Shown here one piece after another: positions 17,997-25,974 of a DNA stretch of 64,000 nucleotides. Location: NCBI RefSeq assembly GCF_010728925.1, contig NZ_AP022608.1, forward strand, positions 2,976,001 to 3,040,000, given 5' to 3'. The translations under genes were made by a program, and so were the position numbers. The notes under the pieces were generated by a model. It was not told the origin of the DNA. It ran no database searches and saw nothing but the letters and a program-made list of their open reading frames with translations. The stretch comes from Mycolicibacterium gadium (lineage in GTDB: Bacteria; Actinomycetota; Actinomycetes; Mycobacteriales; Mycobacteriaceae). Within the stretch, counting starts at the first letter, position 1. The number at the start of each line of letters is the position of its first letter.

Positions 17997-18242
17997 GTGG
18001 ATACTCACACTCAGCACCTAGCGTTTGGGACTACTTCGCGAACTACTCCCCTGACGCTCCGGCGTCGCATCAAGCTCGACGACGCTTTCGTGAACGGGGG
18101 TGCGACAGTTAAATCACAGGCGGCGCCGTGGTTTCACCAACCTGTTGGTGAAATGCAATACCGAATCATCGCACCAGACGGAGACGAGCCTTCGGTTGAT
18201 GCACTGGTCGAGTGGGGCTTCTTGAGAAGGGGCAGTAAGTGA
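17997..18242 (+). pseudogene. Remnant of a TNT-like NAD+ glycohydrolase toxin tail
   Basis: The frame from about 18060 to the stop at 18242 encodes a segment with APWFHQPVGEMQY and a final VDALVEWGFL. This resembles the C-terminal end of tuberculosis necrotizing toxin (TNT/CpnT) domains, where APWFGQPGGG.QY and a closing GxL motif recur. The upstream catalytic part of TNT is missing and the preceding bases show only fragments, so it is a displaced, truncated cassette. Its stop overlaps the next gene as TGATG, as expected of a toxin/immunity junction. Confidence 0.55.
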
Positions 18243-18724
18243 TGGTGGATTTCTCCCGCTTGTCCGCAAATTGGTTTGAATGGACAAGTCGCGCCCGAAT
18301 CGGCGGTGTCGCAGTCTCCGAGGATTGCGAAGACTGCCAGGTCGCCTTTACATCGGACAACGAATCGTTCCACCTGCGGCAAGAGAACGATTGGTGGGTC
18401 GTCGACAAGATCGATGACCGCAACCAGCGGCGGAATGACTTGGCTAGATTTTCTACATTTGACCTCGTCGAAAAGTACCTCATCTGGCGATGGTCGTCGA
18501 TAACGCGTAGCGCTATTGGTGCGAAATCCCTTGGCGCACAGCTTCAAAGGTTGGGGATGGCGCCAGGGGTTGAATCTGCGGCGACAGATCGGGAAGGTGC
18601 CGTTGAGCTGAGGACGTCCGACGGTTCCGCCGTCGTACCCAGGTCAATTGAGAACATTTTCAGTCATCTGATGTCGAAGCCTATGAACGAGATCGAGCAG
18701 CTCGTCCACGAAGGCTTGCGCTAG
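18242..18724 (+). CDS. Imm61/IFT-like immunity protein
   Basis: A 160-residue protein coupled (TGATG) to the TNT-like remnant. Its layout, a short helical start (FEWTSRARIGG) followed by beta-rich sequence with FHLRQENDWWVVDKIDDR and then LVEKYLIWRW, resembles Imm61 proteins, the type that includes the immunity factor for TNT. It would protect against TNT-type toxins from kin even though the local toxin is broken. Family match is by pattern only. Confidence 0.6.
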   Translation: MVDFSRLSANWFEWTSRARIGGVAVSEDCEDCQVAFTSDNESFHLRQENDWWVVDKIDDRNQRRNDLARFSTFDLVEKYLIWRWSSITRSAIGAKSLGAQLQRLGMAPGVESAATDREGAVELRTSDGSAVVPRSIENIFSHLMSKPMNEIEQLVHEGLR

Positions 18725-18734
18725 CCGACGACCC

Positions 18735-19229
18735 ATGACCTATGTGCCAGAAGCGCCAGGCGTGGCGACAGATCTCAACACCGCCTTCGTGAACGGGCAG
18801 CCGACAGCCGATCTCACGCGCCACCTGACTGACCTGTCGGCGCACCACTTCGGTGATGCAAACCGCCTGGTTCGCGGCAAGTGGGACGGGCAAGACGCTG
18901 GGTACATCGGTGAAGCGAGAAACAACGGAGGGATCTTCTTCTACACCGGAGATGACACCTGGAATGCGATGGAGCAGGGGCTGGATAGCCAGCAGGCAGC
19001 GGGTTTAACCTGGCGGCTCAACGAGAGTTTCCTTGCAACACAAATGGAAGATGGTTTAGCTCGCATCGACTGTGTTGTAGATTTCAAGAGATTCTCGTCA
19101 CTTGAAGATGTACTCCGGTTGGATTCGGACTCGTTCTCTGCGAAAGAGATCCGGTACTTATTTGAAAACGCAGGCGCGCATGGGTACGAGCGGGTCGGAA
19201 ACTCGTGGGTGCGGATAAAAGGAGGATGA
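18735..19229 (+). CDS. Orphan polymorphic toxin C-terminal domain, unrecognised family
   Basis: A 164-residue protein with no secretion domain or good ribosome binding site of its own. The sequence has a conserved-looking core (FGDANRLVRGKW, GQDAGYIGEAR, GGIFFYTGDDTWNAM) and ends YERVGNSWVRI, a type of ending common in polymorphic toxin tips. It is followed by a gene overlapping as ATGA, the standard toxin/immunity arrangement here. It is most simply a displaced toxin tip that can be recombined onto the T7SS toxin stem. Activity unknown. Confidence 0.6.
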   Translation: MTYVPEAPGVATDLNTAFVNGQPTADLTRHLTDLSAHHFGDANRLVRGKWDGQDAGYIGEARNNGGIFFYTGDDTWNAMEQGLDSQQAAGLTWRLNESFLATQMEDGLARIDCVVDFKRFSSLEDVLRLDSDSFSAKEIRYLFENAGAHGYERVGNSWVRIKGG

Positions 19230-19654
19230 GCGTGACTGAGACGTTTTCCGCTGAAGTTCAATCGGTCGTAGGACCTATGTTGTCCGAGTTGGGATTTGAG
19301 CTCGATGCGGTCGATGACAACGTCGACGAAGGCGGTCGGCGAGCTTCCGTCGTCTACTACCGCGCCGACGATTGCAAGATTCAAATCTATCAGTCGGCCC
19401 GGGAGGGCAACATCAACTGCATGATCGGGCCGGTCGACGCGCCAAACGAGATCGGCCTTCATGATCGCTCCGGCAGGTGGCAATACCTCCCCAGATTTTC
19501 CCCGCAGCCCGACGTACCGCTCGAAGAATTGGTGAAGTCAGTGACGTTCGCGGCGAGAAGCGATGCGGAGCAATTGGAACGAGTTAAGACGACCATCTCG
19601 GAGAATTTCGAGACAGCGCGTTCGGGGATTCTCGAGATGTTCAAACATCAATGA
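19226..19654 (+). CDS. Putative immunity protein for the orphan toxin tip
   Basis: A 142-residue protein. ATG 19226 is within the stop of the upstream toxin tip (ATGA) and is preceded by a strong AAAGGAGG. The sequence is acidic with alternating beta strands (ASVVYYRADDCKIQIYQSAREG, INCMIGPV) and a helical C terminus. No named family was recognised; the immunity role rests on coupling and on the neighbouring cassettes. Confidence 0.6.
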   Translation: MSVTETFSAEVQSVVGPMLSELGFELDAVDDNVDEGGRRASVVYYRADDCKIQIYQSAREGNINCMIGPVDAPNEIGLHDRSGRWQYLPRFSPQPDVPLEELVKSVTFAARSDAEQLERVKTTISENFETARSGILEMFKHQ

Positions 19655-19971
19655 CAGGCGCCCCCAACTCGCACCGCGCGAGCGCATAGACACAGACGAG
19701 ACGAGGAAAGCCATGGTTGTCAATGTGGGTATAGGTGGTCGCGCGAGTAGACAGGCCATCAGGCCGCTTTACCGTTTACAACGACAGCGAGTGAATCGCT
19801 CCGCCGGTTGTGCGTCTACCCGCCACACTTATCTGGTCGCAATGTGGCCGGTCAGTTGAGCCAGTGCAAGATGACGAATGGCTTTCGCTCCGCATTAAGA
19901 ACTGACGCAAGCCTGTTCAGTCGACGCAGGCCTCCCCGAGTGCTTCCAGTAGTAGACAGGAGTTCCGAACC
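19655..19971 (+). other. 317-base spacer between immunity cassettes
   Basis: No convincing gene. A 48-codon open stretch from ATG 19713 (MVVNVGIGGRASRQ) with a GAGGAAAG ribosome-binding-like site is present but has low-complexity basic sequence. The base composition is less GC-rich than the flanks. It is probably a recombination scar between cassettes. Confidence 0.4.
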
Positions 19972-20463
19972 GTGGATCCGATGGCCCGTGCCCGCGAACT
20001 CTTCTTCAAATACGACGGCTCCCGTTTCTATATGTCTCGCGACGACGTCGAATGGGAATTCCGGAGCTATGAAATACCCGAGCAGCTTCGGAAGCAATGG
20101 CTTGAGGAGCTCACCGCAACCAAGCTGGACAAGCTGGAGGCTGGCGACAACTGGTCGGTGGTCTATTTTCTGCTCCATCACCGCGATACTCGTCACCTCG
20201 AGCGCATCTTGCGGGCAACGCCCCGGGGATCATATGGGCAGCGATGCGCGTTCCTCGAAGATGTGCTCGAGTACGTGAAGATGTGCGCCCAGGCGCAGGT
20301 CGTCGGCGGTACCCAGATTCGGGAAGCCGCCCAATACGTACTCAACCAAGCCAGGGCCATCGACCCGGATGTCGAACAGAATGTTTCGCCCGAGCGCGTC
20401 GTCCACATCATCGCATCGGCAACCGAACTGCGTTCGCTGTCAGAAGGATTCCCCAAGCCATGA
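19972..20463 (+). CDS. Immunity-like protein with a toxin-derived C-terminal tail
   Basis: A 163-residue helical protein (start GTG 19972 with AGGAG upstream; ATG 19981 is an alternative). The body (FFKYDGSRFYMSRDDVEWEF, VVYFLLHHRDTRHLERIL) looks like a small immunity protein of an unnamed actinobacterial family. Its last five residues, GFPKP, and the bases encoding them are the same as the end of the RNase A-like toxin at 17577, and the same immunity gene overlaps as ATGA. The 3' end has therefore been joined to a copy of the toxin/immunity boundary. Confidence 0.6.
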   Translation: MDPMARARELFFKYDGSRFYMSRDDVEWEFRSYEIPEQLRKQWLEELTATKLDKLEAGDNWSVVYFLLHHRDTRHLERILRATPRGSYGQRCAFLEDVLEYVKMCAQAQVVGGTQIREAAQYVLNQARAIDPDVEQNVSPERVVHIIASATELRSLSEGFPKP

Positions 20464-20786
20464 ACGACGGCTCGATCTCTACCGCCTTGTACCACTTTCT
20501 AGCCGCGAACTTCCATCAGGACTGGGATCTCGAAGCTGATGACTGGCAAGGAATCGTCGACAACTATGCCAACCAGGATCCCACCGCTGGGCCCCTGCGG
20601 ACGCTGGCCCAGGAGATCGACGACCTGCGCGGGGCCCGTGCGGAACCGGACTTGGAACATTATTTGGTGCGCACAGTCGGTGTTTACTACGGTCCCCAGC
20701 CGCTGACCTACAAAGAGTGGCTGGGTCAGGTCGCGGATCGCCTGCGCCAGCAGGCCGCCGCGTTCGAAGACGGCAGCAGTGACTGA
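20460..20786 (+). CDS. CdiI-like immunity protein, copy 2
   Basis: A 108-residue near-copy of the immunity protein at 17574; long stretches are identical (FHQDWDLEADDWQGIVDNY) and the DNA is closely similar from the toxin-tail codons onward. Overlaps the preceding gene as ATGA. With no intact cognate toxin directly before it, it is an orphan immunity gene that could broaden protection against toxin variants. Confidence 0.8.
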   Translation: MNDGSISTALYHFLAANFHQDWDLEADDWQGIVDNYANQDPTAGPLRTLAQEIDDLRGARAEPDLEHYLVRTVGVYYGPQPLTYKEWLGQVADRLRQQAAAFEDGSSD

Positions 20787-21042
20787 CGAAATGCCCGATT
20801 ACGCTTCACAAGTGAAGCGGTGGACCGAGGTGACCAAGCTGGTCGCTGCAGGCTCATGGGAGGGTATCCGCTGCCCGCAGAACGGCGATGCCGACTTGGT
20901 GATCGACAAGCGTTTATGGGTCGCGGCGGGGGATGTTGCCGACAGGAGGCACGAGTACTGGATCCATTGCCCTGGATGCGGTGCTGAGATCATCTTCCAC
21001 AGCAGGGACGACTACGAACCACAACTGCCCGAAAGCAACTGA
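20779..21042 (+). CDS. Small protein with single CxxC knuckle
   Basis: An 87-residue protein overlapping copy 2 of the immunity gene by 8 bases (GTG start 20779). It has one CxxC (HCPGCGAEIIFH) near the C terminus and a Cys in RCPQN earlier, suggesting metal binding. No family recognised; coupling suggests it belongs to the immunity array. Confidence 0.6.
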   Translation: MTDEMPDYASQVKRWTEVTKLVAAGSWEGIRCPQNGDADLVIDKRLWVAAGDVADRRHEYWIHCPGCGAEIIFHSRDDYEPQLPESN

Positions 21043-21140
21043 CTGCCATCTGAGCTAATCGCTGGGGCACCAGCGGAGAGTGAACACCCACGCGCTGCAA
21101 TACATCCCCCGCAGTCTCGACGGTTCGCTCCAACCTCCGC

Positions 21141-21914
21141 CTACAAAACCTTCGACAGAAACTCCTGCAGCCGTGGATGTTTGGGGTTGTCGAAGAGTTC
21201 AGCCGGTGGGGCATCCTCGACGATGTTGCCGCCGTCCATGAACAGCACCCGTGAGGCGACTTCCCGCGCGAAACCCATCTCGTGGGTGACGACGACCATC
21301 GTCATACCACCGGCAGCGAGTTCACGCAGCACCTCGAGCACGTCACCCACCATCTCGGGATCCAGGGCGCTGGTGGCCTCGTCGAACAGCATGATCGACG
21401 GGTTCATCGCCAACGCTCTGGCGATCGCGACGCGCTGCTTCTGACCGCCCGACAACGTCGAGGGCTTCACGTGCGCCTTCTCCTTGAGCCCCACCTGCTC
21501 GAGAAGTTCGAGCGCCTTCTTCTCCGCTGCGGCCTTGTCCATCTTCTTCGTCAGCAGTGGCGCCATCGTCACGTTGTCGATCACCGTCATATGCGGGAAG
21601 AGGTTGAAGTGCTGGAACACCATGCCGATGCGCTGGCGGACCTTATCGAGGTCGACCTTCTTGTCGGTCAGGTCGTACTCGTCGACCGTGACCGTGCCCT
21701 CGGTGATGTCCTCCAGCTTATTCAGGCACCGCAGGAACGTCGACTTACCCGACCCCGACGGGCCGATGACGCAGACCACCTCGCCCTTCCTGATCGTCGT
21801 GTCGATGCCGTTGAGCACCTCCAGATCGCCGAAGGACTTCTTTAGTCCCTCGATGCGGACCTTCACGGCCCCTTCGGGTTCGGCGGTAGCGGCCTCCGGG
21901 ACTAGCTGGTTCAT
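21141..21914 (-). CDS. glnQ: Glutamine/polar amino-acid ABC transporter ATPase
   Basis: A 257-residue ABC ATPase energising amino-acid uptake with the permease encoded upstream. Walker [11 protein letters not shown] loop, signature LSGGQKQR, Walker [13 protein letters not shown] and switch His (VTHEMG) are all present. ATG 21914 overlaps the stop of the permease gene as ATGA. The short length and sequence match GlnQ of mycobacteria. Confidence 0.92.
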   Translation of the reverse strand: MNQLVPEAATAEPEGAVKVRIEGLKKSFGDLEVLNGIDTTIRKGEVVCVIGPSGSGKSTFLRCLNKLEDITEGTVTVDEYDLTDKKVDLDKVRQRIGMVFQHFNLFPHMTVIDNVTMAPLLTKKMDKAAAEKKALELLEQVGLKEKAHVKPSTLSGGQKQRVAIARALAMNPSIMLFDEATSALDPEMVGDVLEVLRELAAGGMTMVVVTHEMGFAREVASRVLFMDGGNIVEDAPPAELFDNPKHPRLQEFLSKVL

Positions 21915-23374
21915 TTGTTGATCCTTTTCTCGACGCGATCCGAGAGTTTGGTCAGCGCCATGATGACGATGAAGTAGACGATGCCGATGATCAGCCACAT
22001 CTGGAACGACTGGAAGTTGCGGGCGATGATGATCCGCCCCGTCTGGGTCAGCTCGGCGATGCCGATGACCGACAGGATCGAGGTGTCCTTCAAGGTGATG
22101 ACGAATTGGTTGATGTAGGACGGGATCATCGTGCGGACCGCCTGCGGCAGAATCACTTTGCGCATCGTCGGCAGATATCCGACACCCAGACTGCGGGAGG
22201 CCTCCATCTGACCCTTGTCGACGGACAGGATGCCGCCGCGCACGATCTCGGTCATGTACGCACCCGCGTTCAGCGAGAGCGTGATGATGCCCGCGGTGAA
22301 GGCTGACATCTCGAAGCCCAGCGCGGCGGGGATACCGAAGTAGATGAAGAACGCCTGCACGAGAAGCGGTGTGCCGCGGAAGATGTCGACGAATGTGGTG
22401 CCGATGGCACGCAGCCAGATCGAGCGGGATACCCGCATCAGTCCGAAGATCACGCCGAGCACCAACGCGCACGCGATGGAGATGATCGTCAGGATGACGG
22501 TCATCTTCAGGCCTTCCATCAACAGCGGGAAGGTGCTCTTGAGCAGGCCGAAGAACGAGTTGTCCGCAGCGACAGCGTCTTCGCCGAGGTAGGTGTCGAG
22601 TACTTCCTGGTAACGGCCGGACTCTTTGAGGTTCTTCAGGCCGGCGTTGAACTTGGCCAGGAGTTCGGCGTTTTGGCCCTTATTGACCGCGAACCCGTAG
22701 CTGGCGCCCTTCTCCTTGGGCGTCACGGTCTTCAGGCCGTTGCCCTGGGTGATGCCGTAGGCGAGGACGGGGTAGTCGTCGAAGACGGCGACGGAGTTGC
22801 CGGTCTTCACCTCGTCGTACATCGACGAGGAGTCGGCGAAGTAGACGGTCTCGAAGCCGTACTTGCCCTTGATCGACTCAGCGAACGTCGCGCCTTCGGT
22901 GCCGTTCTTCACGGCCACGCGCTGGCCGCGAAGGTCTTCGTAGTCCTTGATGTCGTTGTTGGTGTCCAGCACGGCCATTTGGACGCCGGACTCGAAGTAC
23001 GGGTCGGAGAAGTCGAAGACCTTCTTGCGTTCGTCGGTGATCGACATGCCCGCGATGACGCCGTCGACCTGGTTGGCTTGCACCGCTTGCAGTGCGGCGT
23101 CGAAGCCCAACGGCTTGATGTCGACCTGGAAGCCCTGGTCCTTGGCGATGTCGCGCAGAAGGTCCATGTCGATGCCGACGAATTCGCCGTCCTCGTCTTG
23201 GAATTCGAACGGCGCGAAAGTGGTATCGGTGGCGATGACGTAAGAGTCGTCGTCTTGTGCGTGTGCGGGCGCAGGGCTGAGCAGCCCGATGCCCAGGAAC
23301 GCTATGAGGATCGCGGCGAACATTGCCGCCAGTCGATGTGGGCCACTTCGGTCGGGCACGTACTCGGCTTGCAT
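21911..23374 (-). CDS. Fused substrate-binding protein/permease of a glutamine-type ABC transporter
   Basis: A 487-residue fusion. After a signal peptide ending near AHAQDD, residues ~40-260 form a family 3 solute-binding domain ([36 protein letters not shown]). Residues ~275-480 are a His/Glu/Gln-type permease with several helices and the EAA-like loop [21 protein letters not shown]. The binding domain would be tethered outside the membrane. Operon with glnQ. The operon is flanked on both sides by immunity-gene cassettes. Confidence 0.92.
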   Translation of the reverse strand: MQAEYVPDRSGPHRLAAMFAAILIAFLGIGLLSPAPAHAQDDDSYVIATDTTFAPFEFQDEDGEFVGIDMDLLRDIAKDQGFQVDIKPLGFDAALQAVQANQVDGVIAGMSITDERKKVFDFSDPYFESGVQMAVLDTNNDIKDYEDLRGQRVAVKNGTEGATFAESIKGKYGFETVYFADSSSMYDEVKTGNSVAVFDDYPVLAYGITQGNGLKTVTPKEKGASYGFAVNKGQNAELLAKFNAGLKNLKESGRYQEVLDTYLGEDAVAADNSFFGLLKSTFPLLMEGLKMTVILTIISIACALVLGVIFGLMRVSRSIWLRAIGTTFVDIFRGTPLLVQAFFIYFGIPAALGFEMSAFTAGIITLSLNAGAYMTEIVRGGILSVDKGQMEASRSLGVGYLPTMRKVILPQAVRTMIPSYINQFVITLKDTSILSVIGIAELTQTGRIIIARNFQSFQMWLIIGIVYFIVIMALTKLSDRVEKRINK

Positions 23375-23577
23375 CGTTGCCTCCCAGCGTCAGCTGTTAC
23401 GGAGAATTCACGCTAGTAGTCCTGCGCTGTTCGCGCGGCGATATCGGGTGGGATTTGTTTCCAGACGCAAGCGATTCCTCCGGCATCGGTGCCGGCGGGT
23501 TGGGCGGCAAAGTGAGGATTCTGGCTACTCGTCCGACGCTGGCGATACTCCAATCCGTCACAGCCGACGGGGTGTTC

Positions 23578-23919
23578 TCAAGCAGTAGGAGGGGTAGGAC
23601 CACCCTCAATCGCAGCGGAGTGCTGGCGTAGCCGCGCGGCGACCTGCCCGAGCCACGCCTTATAGGTGAATTCAGGTAGTGGGTAGTAGTTGGCACCCAT
23701 CGTGCGCGTCACAAGTCGTTCGGCGTCGGGTTCGGTGCACTCGCCAGCCAGGTCATCGATTTCCTGGGACAACGTGCGAAGCAAGTCCGCAGAGGGTTGT
23801 TCGTCCTGAACGTAACTGTCGACAACCCCTTGCCAGTCAGCGGCCTCCAGAACCCAGTCCTCGTGGAAGTATGCCCCGAAGAAATGGCGTATTGGATCTG
23901 ATATCGAATGCGCGTTCAT
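23578..23919 (-). CDS. CdiI-like immunity protein, copy 3
   Basis: A 113-residue, more diverged member of the immunity family (FFGAYFHEDWVLEAADWQGVVDSY). Start ATG 23919 because it overlaps, as ATGA, the stop of an upstream toxin-tail remnant in the same arrangement as copies 1 and 2. It is on the opposite strand from the other copies. Confidence 0.78.
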   Translation of the reverse strand: MNAHSISDPIRHFFGAYFHEDWVLEAADWQGVVDSYVQDEQPSADLLRTLSQEIDDLAGECTEPDAERLVTRTMGANYYPLPEFTYKAWLGQVAARLRQHSAAIEGGPTPPTA

Positions 23920-24134
23920 GGATTGACCATTCCTGTTAGTACGTACCATCCTCCGGATCCATCGGATTTGATCATCTTGACGCTTGACCCCGGTACCGGG
24001 GCGTCGGATCCCCGCGCTAAAACCGATCCGCCGTCAAACGGTGCAACCAACTCGAGCTTTCCGTTCGCTCCGTTGGCAATCTCGCGCTCCTGCCGCAGTA
24101 GCCAAAGCGGTGAATGCCAGGGGCGCCCTTGGCG
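23916..24134 (-). pseudogene. Truncated RNase A-like toxin tail
   Basis: Reading the minus strand from 24134 gives a 72-codon open segment ending at the immunity start. It contains NGKLELVAPFDGGSVLARG and a closing GGWYVLTGMVNP, collinear with the end of the toxin at 17577 (RKLELDAPFTGG..., GGWYVLTGFPKP). A stop codon (24137-24135) truncates it and the catalytic His region is absent, so it is a dead toxin tip left beside its immunity gene. Confidence 0.7.
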
Positions 24135-24181
24135 CTATCGTTGATCTCATCGGAACTGACCTCTTCCGCAGGGAAGGCATC

Positions 24182-24534
24182 GTGGTTATCCGCGCCGAAT
24201 TCGCGCCAGAGTTCATGCTTGGCGATGATTGGTGCTCCTTGCTATGGACGGCGCCGGCGTGGTCGTGTTCAGCGCGGCGATGGAGGATGCGGCGAAGCAC
24301 AAGACATCGCAGCTGGAGAATGGCGGCATCACGCATGAATTCTCAATCCGAGACGGAGAGTCCGGAGTCGAGCTGAATGGCGATCGCGTGATCTGGCGAC
24401 TGGACCTTGCCAAGGCAGAAGAAGTCATCACGTATCTGCACGCGCTGAAGAGCAACGACCGCCCTGGACACCAGTACGTCGATATCTCCAAGCCGACCGA
24501 CACGCTGGTCCTTTCGAGGGAGGAGTATGTCTGA
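24182..24534 (+). pseudogene. Frameshifted immunity-like gene
   Basis: A GTG at 24182 with GGGAAGG upstream opens a frame (IRAEFAPEFMLGDDWCSLLW) that loses sense near 24245, where a second frame takes over (DGAGVVVFSAAMEDAAKHK ... PTDTLVLSREEYV) to the stop at 24534. Joined by a one-base shift around 24242 these read as one continuous protein of about 117 residues of a small actinobacterial family. Alternatively translation starts at ATG 24244 and gives 96 residues. A sequencing error in this spot would give the same picture. Confidence 0.5.
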
Positions 24535-24712
24535 CATCTACGTGTGTGCCGTAGTCGGTCCGCGTAGCGAATGATCAGGACGGCCCAGACCGCCTCGTCG
24601 AGATCCCAGCACTGAGCGTCCTAAAATCCGCCACAGCGAAATATTTCGCCTCCTTCCATTTACTGCTGTGGACGCGCGGCCCGGAAAGCCTGACTAGGAC
24701 GCTCCCGACCGG

Positions 24713-25036
24713 TCACGTCCACCTCGACGGCTTGCACGGCTTCACTTGGTCGCGCGTTGCGAGATTGAACGATCCACTCCCGATCACGTACAACACGTGA
24801 TACTTCGGCCTCCACTCAGCAATACCACCAACGTAGAAGGCCGAACGCAGGCGATGGGGATTGTGGTGCCAGAGCGTCAGTTCGAGGTCGTCGCCTTCGA
24901 TGTCGATATAGCCATCATCATTGACCGCAACCACTTTCACGCGGATGACCGGTTGACCATCCTCAAGTGACTTCTTCCCGTGGATCCAATGCATCCCGTG
25001 GCCGGGCATATAGGACCCGCAAGTGCGATTGGACAT
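24713..25036 (-). CDS. Small unknown protein
   Basis: A 107-residue, beta-rich protein from ATG 25036 (MSNRTCGSYMPGHGMHW). The middle (VIRVKVVAVNDDGYIDIEGDDLELTLWHH) and YHVLYVIGSGSFNLA look like a compact single domain. No family recognised. Isolated between the immunity remnants and the NrtR gene. Confidence 0.6.
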   Translation of the reverse strand: MSNRTCGSYMPGHGMHWIHGKKSLEDGQPVIRVKVVAVNDDGYIDIEGDDLELTLWHHNPHRLRSAFYVGGIAEWRPKYHVLYVIGSGSFNLATRDQVKPCKPSRWT

Positions 25037-25245
25037 TGGCAGCACTTCCGAACTTCGGGCCTCCGCTGACGGAGGCGCTCTTGCCGACACCGGTCGGTGT
25101 TGGCCGCTTCGTCATCCGAGCCACCCACGAGCGTGGGGTTGGCGTGCCGTCCAGTCGGAGCTTGGCGACGACATCTCATGAAGCAACGCCAGTTTACGTC
25201 GACGGTCGGACAGAGACTTAGCGACCCACGCGACGGCGGATGCGA

Positions 25246-25899
25246 CTACCCGCTCCGTCGGAACAGCTCTGCTGGGCGCCCTCGCCCTCGGATCGTTGTG
25301 GAACCCGTCGCATCGAGATGCGGTTCCATCGTGCGCCGAAACGTGTCGCGCTGAAGGGCCTTTCCCGCGATGGCCTCGTGCACCAGCCGGAGATCGCGGA
25401 GCGTGAAATGGTCACCGAGGAGGCCGGCGGGGTCCGGCTTGTCGAGGTAGTCGGCGCGGACGTGATCGACCGCCCGCTCGATGATGCCTCTATGGCCCCA
25501 CGGCAGGCGCCCGGGAGCATCGACCGGAACGAGCCTCGTCGCGTCGGCTAACCGCGACTCCAGTTGTTCGAGACGCACCACGTCGACATGTGCCACCGAT
25601 AGCACCCATCCGCGTTCATCGCGATGCGGGTCGTCGAAGACATGCAACTGGCGCGGATGCAGTCCCCGCACGTTGGCCTTCAGCCGCAACGACCGGTCGA
25701 CAGCGTCGGCCAGCGTTTCCCCTTCGTGCAAAAAGGTTCCCGGCAGAACCCACCCGGTGGACGTCGGCCTGCGTACTTCCAGCACAACCAACCTGTGATG
25801 GGCGTCCACCGTGAGCACGGCAGTGTCCACTGCGACGGACGGTCGCGGATAGTCGGCGAGGGTCCGCCCGCTGGAGTCTTTGTAGGGTCGCTGGCTCAT
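25246..25899 (-). CDS. nrtR: NrtR-type NUDIX transcriptional regulator
   Basis: A 217-residue protein: an N-terminal NUDIX-like domain (residues ~20-140; GWVLPGTFLHEGETL in place of a full Nudix box) and a C-terminal winged helix (FTLRDLRLVHEAIAG...FRRTMEPHL, ending GRGRPAELFRR). This is the architecture of NrtR, which senses ADP-ribose or related NAD metabolites and represses NAD genes. Key catalytic Nudix residues look degenerate, as expected for a sensor. Divergent from an ADP-ribosylglycohydrolase operon, supporting an ADP-ribose link. Confidence 0.85.
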   Translation of the reverse strand: MSQRPYKDSSGRTLADYPRPSVAVDTAVLTVDAHHRLVVLEVRRPTSTGWVLPGTFLHEGETLADAVDRSLRLKANVRGLHPRQLHVFDDPHRDERGWVLSVAHVDVVRLEQLESRLADATRLVPVDAPGRLPWGHRGIIERAVDHVRADYLDKPDPAGLLGDHFTLRDLRLVHEAIAGKALQRDTFRRTMEPHLDATGSTTIRGRGRPAELFRRSG

Positions 25900-25927
25900 G
25901 TCGGTGCCCTAGCGTACAGTGAAAGTT

Positions 25928-25951
25928 AATTAGCGCAAGCGCGCTCAAATT
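25928..25951. promoter_or_regulatory. Probable NrtR operator
   Basis: An imperfect dyad, aattagcgc (25928-25936) against gcgctcaaatt (25941-25951), with a two-base offset in one arm, in the 75-base space between nrtR and the divergent operon. AT-rich arms around GCGC resemble NrtR sites described in other actinobacteria. Role inferred. Confidence 0.5.
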
Positions 25952-25974
25952 AGCTCGAGGGAGGGAATGCCGCA

